Shown here: positions 45,026 through 53,885 of the stretch, piece by piece
How the letters are laid out: each line of letters begins with the position of its first letter
How positions within the stretch are numbered: the stretch's first letter is position 1
Source: an uncultured Alphaproteobacteria bacterium
GTDB taxonomy: Bacteria; Pseudomonadota; Alphaproteobacteria; Micavibrionales; Micavibrionaceae
Assembly (NCBI GenBank): GCA_937923625.1
Contig: CALDTV010000017.1
Coordinates: 1-64,000, forward strand
Length of the DNA stretch: 64,000 nt
Reading direction: 5' to 3'
Notes under the pieces: generated by a model
The model's database searches: none
What the model saw: the letters and a program-made list of their open reading frames with translations, nothing else
Told to the model about the DNA's origin: nothing
Made by a program: the position numbers and the translations under genes

Positions 45026-45499
45026 ATGCCAGCGACTAAAAAAACAGCGAAAAAGACAGCAAAAAAAGCGGCGAAGAAAACACCCGTTTTAACCGCAGAT
45101 TATGATCCGTCAAAAGATAAGGGCGGCTACATGAACCCTGTGATGTTGGAATATTTTCGCCAGCTTTTAATTGATTGGCGTCAGGAATTAATCAAGGAAT
45201 CTTCTGAAACAATCGCAAATACCTTGCAAGAAACGGAATTACAAAAGCCAGATCTTGCCGATCGTGCATCAGCCGAGACAGACCATGCATTAGAGCTTCG
45301 TACCCGTGACCGTGAACGTAAGTTGATTAATAAAATCAACTCTGCTCTTCGCCGTATTGATGAAGATGAATATGGCTATTGCGAAGAAACAGGCGATGAA
45401 ATTGGTATCGCCCGACTTGAAGCCCGCCCTGTTGCGACCATGACATTAGAAGCGCAAGAGATGCATGAGCGTAATGAGAAGATTCACCGCGAAGATTGA
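45026..45499 (+). CDS. dksA: RNA polymerase-binding factor DksA
   Basis: 157 residues: a lysine/alanine-rich N-terminal tail (TKKTAKKTAKKAAKKTP), a coiled-coil with ETELQKPDLADRASAETDHALELRTRDR (the D-A-S-E tip), and a C-terminal zinc-finger-like fold with GYCEETGDEIGIARLEARP. Only one cysteine of the classical four remains, as is common in alphaproteobacterial DksA. It modulates transcription with ppGpp. The AKK repeats recall histone-H1-like tails. AGGAAAAG precedes the ATG. Confidence 0.95.
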   Translation: MPATKKTAKKTAKKAAKKTPVLTADYDPSKDKGGYMNPVMLEYFRQLLIDWRQELIKESSETIANTLQETELQKPDLADRASAETDHALELRTRDRERKLINKINSALRRIDEDEYGYCEETGDEIGIARLEARPVATMTLEAQEMHERNEKIHRED

Positions 45500-45763
45500 A
45501 ACAAGTGTTTAGTTTTTTTTAATTTGGAAAAAAGAAATTTGTTAAAGATTCGATTTCATTTTTTCTAATGTTTGGTGAAAATGTTGGTCTTTATCAAGAA
45601 AGAGTTTTACACGTCTTACCTAGAGGTGATCAAATTAAATTGATTATTGATGATGCTTACAGAAATAACGCGCAACAATAGACGGCGCTATGATTTTAGC
45701 TTTAAAGAGGCTTATGAGAAAAGGCAGCTTTTAAATGATCCTGCTACAAAGAAAAGATTGCTT

Positions 45764-45857
45764 GTCATTGCGAGGAACGGAGTGACGCGGCAATCTAGGG
45801 GTATATCCTATAAATTTCTGGATTGCTTCGTCCAAATAAATTTGGCCTCGCAATGAC
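45764..45857. repeat. Palindromic repeat with 12-bp terminal inverted repeats
   Basis: GTCATTGCGAGG (45764-45775) and CCTCGCAATGAC (45846-45857) are exact inverses bounding a 94-bp unit. Inner blocks TGACGCGGCAATCT and GGATTGCTTCGTC are also inverse. This is the 'CATTGCGAG' type of dispersed short palindrome known from many proteobacteria. A degenerate copy is at 61314-61402. It lies in the 588-bp dksA-flgH spacer. The rest of the spacer holds a terminator and no convincing gene. Confidence 0.8.
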
Positions 45858-45896
45858 GGTGGGGTGTTGGCCTTAGTGCAATGAGGGTTAGACAAA

Positions 45897-45925
45897 AAAA
45901 CCGACCTCTTCCTGAGGTCGGTTTT
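45897..45925. terminator. Bidirectional intrinsic terminator
   Basis: AAAACCGACCTC (45897-45908) pairs with GAGGTCGGTTTT (45914-45925) around 5 bases. It has A/T flanks on both sides and serves both dksA (plus) and flgH (minus). Confidence 0.9.
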
Positions 45926-46087
45926 CTTAAATGTTAGGTTGATCCTGAACCTATTTCTTTTTCAGCGAGGACGCTTTTTAAAAACGTCATGCGCACAAGC
46001 GCAAGGACTTACGTCATACCGGCAATCGAGGGTATAGGGAGGGTTAAGGGATCTGCCGATATCTGAAACTCTTTGTTTTCCCATTTG

Positions 46088-46831
46088 TTAAAATGGGAAT
46101 AAAACATCATAAACTTGTTGGCCATAGCGTGGCTGTTGGACGTCTGTTATTTGCCCTTTACCGCCATATGAAATACGGGCTTCGGCAATTTTGTCATAGG
46201 ATATTGTATTATCCGTTAAAATATCTTCCGGGCGGATAACGCCGGCTAATTCTAGGACACGTTTTTCGAAATTGACGCGCACTTCTTGGCGGCCTTGTAT
46301 CACCATATTACCGTTGGGCAGAATTTGCGTGACAGTTGCGGCGAGGGTCATGCGGACTTCTTCTTCGCGTTCTGTACTACCACTTCCGCGTGAACGTGAG
46401 GTTGAGTCAGCATCGACTAAATTTTCATTATCTGCACCTTCTGGCAGGATATCGAGGAGCTTTGTCTCAAACCCTAAGATCGAATTAAGGCCAACGCCTT
46501 CGGAAGCGGAGCGAGAGCGTTCGCTTTCATTTTCTAATTCTGCTTCGTCATCAATATCAATCATAACTGTCAGGATATCACCGACATTATTGGCGCGCTG
46601 ATCTTTAAAAAAGGTCTGTTTGTCACCACCCCAAAGGGAGTTTTTTTCTGGTTTTACTTCTTTTACCGCTGGCATGGGCATGGCTACTTTTGTGTAACCA
46701 CCTGTTTCTGCGGGGTTGTTAATGGGGGACATTTCTGGCGCTTTACCGATGTTTGCTAATCTATCAGATGCGCCACAAGCGCTTAATAATAACACCGTTG
46801 AAATTGTTGCGAGTAATTTTGATTTTTTCAT
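46088..46831 (-). CDS. flgH: L-ring lipoprotein FlgH
   Basis: 247 residues with lipoprotein signal MKKSKLLATISTVLLLSAC (C19 as acylation site) and the FlgH core SLWGGDKQTFFKDQRANNVGDILTV, then ILPNGNMVIQGRQEVRVN and RPEDILTDNTISYDKIAEARISYGG. Forms the outer-membrane ring with FlgI. Last gene of flgF-flgG-flgA-flgH. A separate spacer leads to the terminator at 45897. Confidence 0.96.
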   Translation of the reverse strand: MKKSKLLATISTVLLLSACGASDRLANIGKAPEMSPINNPAETGGYTKVAMPMPAVKEVKPEKNSLWGGDKQTFFKDQRANNVGDILTVMIDIDDEAELENESERSRSASEGVGLNSILGFETKLLDILPEGADNENLVDADSTSRSRGSGSTEREEEVRMTLAATVTQILPNGNMVIQGRQEVRVNFEKRVLELAGVIRPEDILTDNTISYDKIAEARISYGGKGQITDVQQPRYGQQVYDVLFPF

Positions 46832-46890
46832 TTAAACATCTCTCCCTATTTTCTCTATTCTTGTATTTTCTTATTTATTTATCTTTTTTC

Positions 46891-47856
46891 TTAACGTGCA
46901 ATTACTTGGTTTTCAGAGCTTACGATGGCATCAACAGTGCGGCTGCTATTGGCATTTGTAACGCGGACAATGTCACCTTTCGCCCCAGATTGAAGCGCTT
47001 TTCCTTTAGCTGTGAGCTGTAAAGAGCCTTCTGTAAACGTGATAGTAACAGATTCACCGCGTTGGACGAGTTGAGGCCTGCCGAGCGTTCCCTTAAGAAT
47101 GAATTTATTCGCATAGGCAATGCGGCGCGGCGTCAGACCAATAAGATCATCTGGCTTCATGATGACATCATGTTGTAATGATCTTTCTTCGACATCAATC
47201 ATTTTAATATCGTTTGCGCCAATGATATCACCGCTTTGAAGTGTTGTGTTAAAAACTGGCACACGAACGAGGCGTTTTACTTGGCCGCTAACAGATATTT
47301 TCTTTAACGGATTATCGATAGAAGGGGCGACCAAATCTGCCTGAAAATAATCACGCTGTGGGTTGTATTTTAACGACGCCACTTCAACGCTTTCTGGCAT
47401 ATTTTTGGGCAGCACGATGGATGGCTTACCGTTATTGAGTTCAACATTAAAATTCGTGTCTACGCCTTTGTTTTTTAACGCTTCTCTTAGGCTATCGCTA
47501 ATCATGTCATAGGAGACGATGTTGGCTTCACGGCGAATAGTGATCTGGTCGCCTGCGGTTGCTGGACGCCAGTTAAGGTCAAGCGCGCTGGCAATGCGAT
47601 AGAGCGTGCGCGCATTTAATGTCATGTCTTTTCCAGGTTGTGGCGCGGCACCAATTACGTAATCTGCATTATTGCGGACATTATCAAATAAATCGCCGAC
47701 TGTTATAACATCGCTATGGATAACGCTGATATCTTTCAAGCTAGCGGCCATGGCGGAACGAATGCCTATAAATAATGCCATCGTAGTGATCAACAATCCC
47801 GTTAAAACCAAAGCGGTTTTATAAGTAACGTTATTTCTATGTTGCAATGATTTCAT
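46891..47856 (-). CDS. flgA: P-ring assembly chaperone FlgA
   Basis: 321 residues. Membrane anchor or signal at 13-37, then a SAF-like domain in the second half: VPVFNTTLQSGDIIGANDIKMIDVE, DLIGLTPRRIAYANKFI, VQRGESVTITFTEGSLQLTAKGKALQ. Typical C-terminus GDIVRVTNANSSRTVDAIV. Slightly longer than gamma FlgA, as common in alphaproteobacteria. Between flgG and flgH. Confidence 0.93.
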   Translation of the reverse strand: MKSLQHRNNVTYKTALVLTGLLITTMALFIGIRSAMAASLKDISVIHSDVITVGDLFDNVRNNADYVIGAAPQPGKDMTLNARTLYRIASALDLNWRPATAGDQITIRREANIVSYDMISDSLREALKNKGVDTNFNVELNNGKPSIVLPKNMPESVEVASLKYNPQRDYFQADLVAPSIDNPLKKISVSGQVKRLVRVPVFNTTLQSGDIIGANDIKMIDVEERSLQHDVIMKPDDLIGLTPRRIAYANKFILKGTLGRPQLVQRGESVTITFTEGSLQLTAKGKALQSGAKGDIVRVTNANSSRTVDAIVSSENQVIAR

Positions 47857-47929
47857 TATTTTAGTCCTTTATTTTAATCTTAATTTTTAAGTCGCCCTCC
47901 CGCTAACGGGGAGGGCAGCTTTTATTTAC

Positions 47930-48721
47930 TTACCTTAATTGCGTGATTGTTTGCAGCATTTCATCGCTTGTTGTGATGACATTTGAATTCATCTCATACG
48001 CCCGTTGTGCGGCAATCAAGTTTGTGATTTCCTCAACCACGTTCACGTTGGAATTTTCAATTGCTCCTTGGCGAATGCTACCAAAAACATCTTGGTTTGG
48101 GTTTCCTGTTTGTACATCACCTGATGCACTGGTTTCTAAAAACATGGTGTCACCTATGGCATCTAATCCCGCGGGATTTACGAAGGTCGCTAACTCAATT
48201 TGCCCAATATTGTCATACTCCACTTGATCGGGAAGTTTTACGAGAACCTCACCTGAACCATTAACGATGACATCAAGAGCATCTTCAGGAACGGTCATGC
48301 CAGGTTGAAGGCGGTAGCCTTGCGGTGTGACAATTTCACCATTTTCATTGAGCTGATAGATACTCTGGCGGGTATAAGCGGTTTCCCCATCGGGTAACTC
48401 AATCTGGAAATATCCTTCGCCCAAGATCGCCAAGTCTAATTGATTTTCTGTCAGTTGTAGCGTTCCTTGCTCATGGGAGCGAACGATAGAACCGAGGCTT
48501 ACACCAAGACCAAATTGTAAGCCACTAGGAAGGGTTGTATTCGCATCAGATGATGTTGCGCCGGGGCGAATTTTGTTTTGATAAATTAAATCGTGAAATT
48601 CTGCCCGCCCGCGTTTAAAACCTGTGGTGGTCATGTTGGCGATGTTGTTTGAAATGACGTCAACATTCTGCTGTTGTGCCAGCATTCCTGTTGCGCCTAT
48701 ATCTAATGAACGTGTTACCAT
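47930..48721 (-). CDS. flgG: Distal rod protein FlgG
   Basis: 263 residues starting MVTRSLDIGATGMLAQQQN with NNIANMTTTGFKRGRAEF. C-terminal SNVNVVEEITNLIAAQRAYEMNSNVI is typical. Length equals the canonical 260-262. Between flgF and flgA in the sigma-54-driven rod/ring operon. Confidence 0.97.
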   Translation of the reverse strand: MVTRSLDIGATGMLAQQQNVDVISNNIANMTTTGFKRGRAEFHDLIYQNKIRPGATSSDANTTLPSGLQFGLGVSLGSIVRSHEQGTLQLTENQLDLAILGEGYFQIELPDGETAYTRQSIYQLNENGEIVTPQGYRLQPGMTVPEDALDVIVNGSGEVLVKLPDQVEYDNIGQIELATFVNPAGLDAIGDTMFLETSASGDVQTGNPNQDVFGSIRQGAIENSNVNVVEEITNLIAAQRAYEMNSNVITTSDEMLQTITQLR

Positions 48722-48761
48722 GATTTAATTTCTCCTCTTGAGTAAATTCTCTAAATAATTG

Positions 48762-49487
48762 TTATGCTTGTGTTTTTGCTAGGCGTTGGCCTGCGGTTCT
48801 TAATCTTTCATGTTCTGACTGCATCATGTTTTGTACCGCTTGATATTCGCGGGAAACGGCAATCATTTTTGTCATCTCGACCACGGCCTGAACATTTGAG
48901 CCCTCAAGCTTACCTTGAAGAACAGCTGTTCCTTCCGAAGGTCTGCCTGCGGCTGTGGTCTCATACAGACCATTGCCCGCAGGGTTTAATTCTTGGTCAT
49001 TATCAAATTCGACAATCATTAATTGTGAAATTTGTCCGTTTTCTGTGGAGATAACGCCTTTTTTATCAATTCTAATCTCTTGCGCATCTCTTGGGATTGT
49101 AATGTCGCCACCTGCATCATCGGCAACTGCCATACCAAGGGCATTTCTTAATGTGCCTTCAGAATCGACAGTCAAATTGCCAGCGCGTGTGTACTGAACA
49201 CCGTTTGGTGTTTGTATGCCTAAAAAGCCATTTCCAATCAAAGCGATATCAAGCGGATTTTCTGTGACTTTAATGGCTCCAGGATCAGTTTTTTGATATT
49301 GGCCATAATCCAAAACCATCGCAATATCTTCTTTCATATGGCGGGGGTCTTCGATGAATTCCGTAAAGATCATGTTCTGGCCGCGATAGCCTGGCGTATT
49401 AATGTTTGCGACGTTGTTGGCGATGATATTCATGTTTTCTTCAAGCACAACCTGCTTAGATAAACCGATATAAACACTATTTTCCAT
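48762..49487 (-). CDS. flgF: Proximal rod protein FlgF
   Basis: 241 residues from ATG 49487 (MENSVYIGLSKQVVLEENMNI), with NNVANINTPGYRGQNMIF and C-terminal SNVQAVVEMTKMIAVSREYQA. AAAGAGTTTAAA is a ribosome site. The longer frame to 49541 covers the sigma-54 promoter and is rejected. Heads flgF-flgG-flgA-flgH. Confidence 0.95.
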   Translation of the reverse strand: MENSVYIGLSKQVVLEENMNIIANNVANINTPGYRGQNMIFTEFIEDPRHMKEDIAMVLDYGQYQKTDPGAIKVTENPLDIALIGNGFLGIQTPNGVQYTRAGNLTVDSEGTLRNALGMAVADDAGGDITIPRDAQEIRIDKKGVISTENGQISQLMIVEFDNDQELNPAGNGLYETTAAGRPSEGTAVLQGKLEGSNVQAVVEMTKMIAVSREYQAVQNMMQSEHERLRTAGQRLAKTQA

Positions 49488-49524
49488 TTTAAACTCTTTC
49501 GTTGTAATTCTTCGGTTAACACAA

Positions 49525-49540
49525 TGCATTTGCTGTGCCA
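49525..49540 (-). promoter_or_regulatory. Sigma-54 promoter of the flgF operon
   Basis: Minus strand TTGGCAC-N5-ATGCA. GG opposite 49538-49539, GC opposite 49526-49527, N10. Complete -24 consensus. Initiation near 49514 gives a 27-nt 5' leader. The rest of the 326-bp flgF-fliL spacer shows no clear CtrA box and no clear promoter for fliL. Confidence 0.75.
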
Positions 49541-49813
49541 AAGTCGTAAGTAATTGAAATTAAATGATTAAAGTGTTTAAGAGGGGGCGACTGAACGGTG
49601 GTGGATAGGGCCAAAACCGTCTCTTTACCGTTTTCCACAGGCAAGAATTACCGATAAAAGTTTTTACGAGCGAAAATCTTGTCTCAACGAATAATGCTAC
49701 GCGCAATGTAATTTGTGGGCTTTTACTATATGAGGCTGGTCAGAAGTGTGAGAGCTTTATACAATTAGAAAAAGATTCTTATCAATTTTACGTTAGATTT
49801 TAAGGCCTTACCC

Positions 49814-50350
49814 ATGTCAGATACAAATAACGAAGTAGTCAATGCCTCATTGGATGAGGATGATTTAGATGATGAAGGCGGCGGTGGCGGTCTAAAAAAA
49901 ATGATCCTCTTAATTGGCTTGCCGCTTTTGCTTATTGCAGGGGGAGCAGGGGCTTATTTTACAGGCGCGCTAGATGGCCTTTTAGGGAAAGAAGAAGCCG
50001 CAACGGAGATGGCAGACAAATCAAAAGAAGGCGAAGAGAACCTTAATGCGTCATTCTTAAAGATACCCGATATGATTGTTAATTTGAGCAGCAGTGGCGG
50101 ACAACCACGCTATTTACGCCTGAGTGTCCAATTAGAACTGGGGAGCGAAGAAGATAAAGCCAAGATTGAGCAGGTCATGCCAAGGGTCGTTGATCAGTTT
50201 CAAACTTATCTACGAGAGCTTAGAGTGCGCGATTTGCGGGGGTCTGCAGGTATCTACCGTCTTCAAATGGAGCTTTTGTCGCGTGTGAATGCCGCGGCAT
50301 ACCCCGTAGAAGTCCAAGATGTATTGTTTCAGGAGATACTTATTCAATAA
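49814..50350 (+). CDS. fliL: Flagellar basal body-associated protein FliL
   Basis: 178 residues: acidic N-terminus (DEDDLDDEGGGGG), one membrane segment (about 30-50), and a periplasmic domain with FLKIPDMIVNLSSSGGQPRYLRLSVQLEL and the C-terminal DVLFQEILIQ, all typical of FliL. Supports stator function. First gene of the plus-strand motor cluster; 119 bp from fliM with a promoter between. Confidence 0.92.
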   Translation: MSDTNNEVVNASLDEDDLDDEGGGGGLKKMILLIGLPLLLIAGGAGAYFTGALDGLLGKEEAATEMADKSKEGEENLNASFLKIPDMIVNLSSSGGQPRYLRLSVQLELGSEEDKAKIEQVMPRVVDQFQTYLRELRVRDLRGSAGIYRLQMELLSRVNAAAYPVEVQDVLFQEILIQ

Positions 50351-50426
50351 CAGACGTAATAAAAATGCCTTATTTTATGCTATACTAGGGTGTGTTTTGA
50401 ACAAATAGAGCCTTATTTATGATTTT

Positions 50427-50442
50427 CGGCACATTATTTGCG
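50427..50442 (+). promoter_or_regulatory. Candidate sigma-54 promoter of fliM
   Basis: CGGCAC-N5-TTGCG (GG 50428-50429, GC 50440-50441, N10). Initiation would fall near 50453, 17 bp before the fliM ATG. In Caulobacter fliL-fliM is an early CtrA unit, so a sigma-54 element here would be different. Confidence 0.6.
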
Positions 50443-50469
50443 TAACGCTATAACAAAGAACAGAGATTT

Positions 50470-51540
50470 ATGAGCGATACAAGTACAGAAGAATTGGAAG
50501 ACCAAGCAGACGCATCAGTGGCAGAAATGTCTGAAGCGCTTGATGATGGCAACGTATCTGAAGACGAAGATTCACGTATTCTGAATCAGGATGAAATTGA
50601 CTCCCTTTTGGGATTTGATGATGACATGGATGATGGCAGTAGTGATTCTGGTGTCATGGCGTTGATTAATTCGGCGATGGTCAATTATGAACGCCTTCCG
50701 ATGCTCGATATTGTTTTTGATCGTCTTGTGCGCTTGATGTCGACATCTTTAAGAAACCTCACCTCCGATAATGTTGAAGTATCACTCGACCAAGTATCAA
50801 CGGTTCGCTTTGGCGATTACATGAACTCCATACCGCTTCCGGCTATGTTATCGGTGTTTAAGGCAGAAGAATGGGATAATCAGGGGTTAATTGTTACTGA
50901 TAGCGCGCTGATTTATTCTGTTGTTGATGTGTTGTTGGGCGGGCGAAAAGGAACGCCCGCTATTCGTATTGAGGGACGACCATACACCACCATTGAAACC
51001 AAGCTTGTTGAACGTATGGTGCAGGTTACGTTGAGTGATTTATCATCTGCGTTTGATCCCTTATCCCCTGTGAGCTTTAATCTTGACCGTATTGAAACCA
51101 ATCCTCGCTTTTCGACGATTACCCAAGCGGGAAATGCTTGTGTTTTAGCGCGTTTACGCATTGATATGGGTGACCGTGGCGGACGCGTCGAAGTGATTAT
51201 ACCTTATGCAACTTTAGAGCCTATTCGTGAGCTTTTATTACAGATGTTTATGGGGGAAAAATTTGGTCGTGACTCCATTTGGGAAAATCACCTTACACAA
51301 GAATTACATCAAACCGATGTTCAGCTTCAGGCCGTGCTTGGCGAAAAAACGTTGTTGTTAGACGAATTGCTAAATTGGAAGATTGGCACGCAAGTGATGT
51401 TTAACACCTTTGTCGATGATGAGCTGGAATTAAGATGTGGCAATGTGCCTATGTTCCGCGGGCCTGTTGGCCAAAAACAAGGGAAGATTGCCGTGCAGAT
51501 TGATAAATATGTTCAAAAGCACGAAGATGATGAGGATTAA
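50470..51540 (+). CDS. fliM: Flagellar motor switch protein FliM
   Basis: 356 residues. The CheY-binding-type N-terminal motif is ILNQDEIDSLLGF (residues about 38-50). Then MPLPAML-like region, IETNPRFSTI, and the C-terminal SpoA domain (LLDELLNWKIGTQVMFNTFVDDELELRCGN). N-terminal extension of about 35 acidic residues before the CheY motif is unusual. C-ring subunit. Confidence 0.96.
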   Translation: MSDTSTEELEDQADASVAEMSEALDDGNVSEDEDSRILNQDEIDSLLGFDDDMDDGSSDSGVMALINSAMVNYERLPMLDIVFDRLVRLMSTSLRNLTSDNVEVSLDQVSTVRFGDYMNSIPLPAMLSVFKAEEWDNQGLIVTDSALIYSVVDVLLGGRKGTPAIRIEGRPYTTIETKLVERMVQVTLSDLSSAFDPLSPVSFNLDRIETNPRFSTITQAGNACVLARLRIDMGDRGGRVEVIIPYATLEPIRELLLQMFMGEKFGRDSIWENHLTQELHQTDVQLQAVLGEKTLLLDELLNWKIGTQVMFNTFVDDELELRCGNVPMFRGPVGQKQGKIAVQIDKYVQKHEDDED

Positions 51541-51555
51541 AGCGGGTATAAATAA

Positions 51556-52311
51556 ATGAGCTACGATATTTCATTGCTGTTAGACGGGTTGATCCTCGTT
51601 TTCTTGGGAGTCACAATTTTTTATGCGGCACGTCTGTCAATTTTCTTGAAAACTTTTCGGGAAAGCCGTAACGGCATGCAGACTCTTATTCGGGACTTGA
51701 CCATAACAATCACAAAGTCAGAGCAAGCGATTGAGACAATGAAAAGCCATGCGGCGGAAACAGAAAAAGAAATTCGCGAAATTGTTGGCGAAGCGCGCTT
51801 TTTATCCGATGAGCTTCGCATCATGAATGAAACGGGTGACGGTTTGGCGGAGCGCTTAGAAAAATTGGCGGATCGTAACAGAGAACTCGTTAATTTAATG
51901 GAGAAGTCTGGCGGCATTGGTCACCAAAAAATCATCCGTGATGATCTAAAGCCCCTAGCGGTTAAAGCAAAGCGTGATATTGAGGAAGAGATTTTTGAAA
52001 TAGATGATTTTGATGCGGATGATCTCGCTGAATTAGACAATGAAATGGCCGAAGATGATGAGCGTGATTTTTCCGCTTTGGAAGATGGCACTTATCGTGG
52101 GGAAGAATATCATCAGCATGTTGGTGTTGAAACAAAGGACAAGGCGCGAAGCTTCTCAATATCTGATCGAGATCATCATCACCATGAGGAAAGAGATCTT
52201 AGTCCCCCTTCTAATAATAACGCTGGGCTGGGGAATGATTTGAAAAGTACAGCAGAAAAAGAATTATATGAGGCCTTGCAACGTAAGCGTCGCATCAGGG
52301 AAACTTCATGA
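51556..52311 (+). CDS. Membrane-anchored coiled-coil protein, DUF6468-like
   Basis: 251 residues: an N-terminal membrane helix (6-26), LKTFRESRNGMQTLIRDLT-type segment, a coiled-coil to about residue 120, then a long acidic tail with HHHH (about 211-214). It resembles the DUF6468 proteins found next to fliM/motE in alphaproteobacteria; no function is established. Its stop overlaps the motE start by 4 bp (ATGA). Probably part of the fliL-motE transcript. Confidence 0.65.
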   Translation: MSYDISLLLDGLILVFLGVTIFYAARLSIFLKTFRESRNGMQTLIRDLTITITKSEQAIETMKSHAAETEKEIREIVGEARFLSDELRIMNETGDGLAERLEKLADRNRELVNLMEKSGGIGHQKIIRDDLKPLAVKAKRDIEEEIFEIDDFDADDLAELDNEMAEDDERDFSALEDGTYRGEEYHQHVGVETKDKARSFSISDRDHHHHEERDLSPPSNNNAGLGNDLKSTAEKELYEALQRKRRIRETS

Positions 52312-53036
52312 GTTGGCTGAATAATTTGAAAATTATGCCGTTATTAATTTTGGTTGCGGCACTGTCTTTTGGCGTACGTTTCGGTGATTTTGTTACAGGC
52401 GTTTCGGACATATCAGGCTCGGCTAATGCGCAAACAACGGATCAAACAGCTGCAACGCAGCAACAGCCAATACAGGCTGAAAATGTTGATCAATTGTCAC
52501 TTCCGCCGCCGCCCACAATGAATTCAGAGACAAGCAAGAATGTTGCTGATTTAGAAAATGACCCGCAAAGTCCAGAATGGCGCGATTCTTCGGATACAGA
52601 TTTTGAGTTTTCTGAAGTGCGGATGGAATTATTTCAGGATTTAACCAAACGCCGAAAAGCACTTGAGGTGAGAGAGAGAGAATTATCCGTGCGAGAAGCT
52701 TTATTAAAAGCAGCAGAGCAGGAAATCACCCAAAAGTATGATGAGTTGGTCTCACTCCGTTCTGAAATTCAGGATCTTTTGAAAGAGCAAACCGAAGAAG
52801 AAAAAAAGCGAACAACAAGTTTGGTGAAAATATATGAAGGTATGAAACCTAAAGATGCCGCCAGAATTTTTAACACATTGGATATGGATGTTTTATTGAA
52901 TGTTGTGTCAAGAATGTCAGAGCGTAAATCAGCGCCAATTTTGGCATCTATGGATCCCGCTCGTGCGCGTTCGCTAACGATTATGTTGATGGAACAAAAA
53001 TCATTACCAAACGTCGAGGAAGATTTAAACTCTTAA
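52308..53036 (+). CDS. motE: MotE-family periplasmic chaperone-like protein
   Basis: 242 residues: N-terminal membrane/signal segment (8-25), low-complexity linker with PPPP, a coiled-coil (about 104-165; RKALEVRERELSVREALLKAA), and a C-terminal MgtE-N/FliG-like domain YEGMKPKDAARIFNTLDMDVLLNVVSRMSERK. Such proteins stabilise MotC in rhizobia. Coupled to the preceding gene by ATGA overlap and next to motB genes, supporting a stator role. Confidence 0.85.
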   Translation: MSWLNNLKIMPLLILVAALSFGVRFGDFVTGVSDISGSANAQTTDQTAATQQQPIQAENVDQLSLPPPPTMNSETSKNVADLENDPQSPEWRDSSDTDFEFSEVRMELFQDLTKRRKALEVRERELSVREALLKAAEQEITQKYDELVSLRSEIQDLLKEQTEEEKKRTTSLVKIYEGMKPKDAARIFNTLDMDVLLNVVSRMSERKSAPILASMDPARARSLTIMLMEQKSLPNVEEDLNS

Positions 53037-53108
53037 ACCAAAACTGTCACAGAGCGCTTAATTAACATTTCTTTTTTTGAGTGCCTATTTTAAATAAAGC
53101 CTATTCCT

Positions 53109-53885
53109 ATGCTCATTCGCCGCCGTCGCCGCAAAATCCAAACGGGTAATGAATCTTCTGATACCGCGCAGATGATGAACTTGTCTTTGTTCATAATGCT
53201 TTTAGCCTTTTTTATTGTCTTAAACGCAATTTCATCTTATGAGGAGGTAAAAACTGTCGCCGTGCGTGAAAGTGTGGCGATGGCCTTTAATCGGGATGCA
53301 AATATAAAGGAGCGTTTATCTTCGGATGCGCCCGACGACAGCAAATCTGTGAATAAAGGGGATTCGTTTGATCGTTTAGAAGCTTTATTTGATGCCCAGA
53401 TTGCCTCGTTTGAAGTCACACGCAGCAACAGCATGGGTGTGATGATGGTGGAAGTGCCATTAGAGGAATTTACACGCGCTGTCATGGCCGTGGGGCAAAA
53501 AGATTTAACGCGTTACCCAACACGCCGTGCGATACGGGAAAATGCATTTTTGCCAACGCTTGTTTCTATTATGCGTAAGGAAATTTATGGTGCCACCACA
53601 AGAATGGAAATTTTATTTCAGTCAGAAAACAATCCTGCAAGAATGCAAAATCAAACGCCAAACCAAGTAAAGAAAATAATTGATATGGGCGGAGAGCTTG
53701 CGCAACATTTAGAAAAACGTGGCCTACCGCAAAAGCTTATCAATATAGGTATTCAAAAAGGTAATACAGATATTGTAACTTTAGTTTTTAGAAAATATGT
53801 GCCTTTTTCCCCTGTTAATGAAGAGGAAACATTAGAAGAAAACTCAGGCGCAAATAATATACAAAATAATAGTTCTCAAACATGA
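53109..53885 (+). CDS. MotB-like stator protein lacking the channel aspartate
   Basis: 258 residues. A basic N-terminus (RRRRRK) and one membrane helix (about 22-44: MMNLSLFIMLLAFFIVLNAIS) match MotB, where the D of 'DxMxLLLAxF' would lie; here that position reads S. The rest resembles no OmpA domain: the peptidoglycan-binding motif is missing. Its stop overlaps the next motB by 4 bp. It may be an auxiliary or degenerate stator subunit. Whether it ever conducts ions is doubtful. Confidence 0.7.
   Translation: MLIRRRRRKIQTGNESSDTAQMMNLSLFIMLLAFFIVLNAISSYEEVKTVAVRESVAMAFNRDANIKERLSSDAPDDSKSVNKGDSFDRLEALFDAQIASFEVTRSNSMGVMMVEVPLEEFTRAVMAVGQKDLTRYPTRRAIRENAFLPTLVSIMRKEIYGATTRMEILFQSENNPARMQNQTPNQVKKIIDMGGELAQHLEKRGLPQKLINIGIQKGNTDIVTLVFRKYVPFSPVNEEETLEENSGANNIQNNSSQT

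Noticed and set aside
45647-45856. 69-residue plus-strand ORF after dksA
   Set aside because: Its second half is the translation of the palindromic repeat at 45764 (VIARNGVTRQSRG-type), a known artefact, and it has no ribosome site.
49514-49530. Plus-strand GG-N10-GC at 49514 as a promoter for fliL
   Set aside because: The -24 half CGGTTA is poor and it would be about 300 bp before fliL; it overlaps the well-matched flgF promoter on the other strand.
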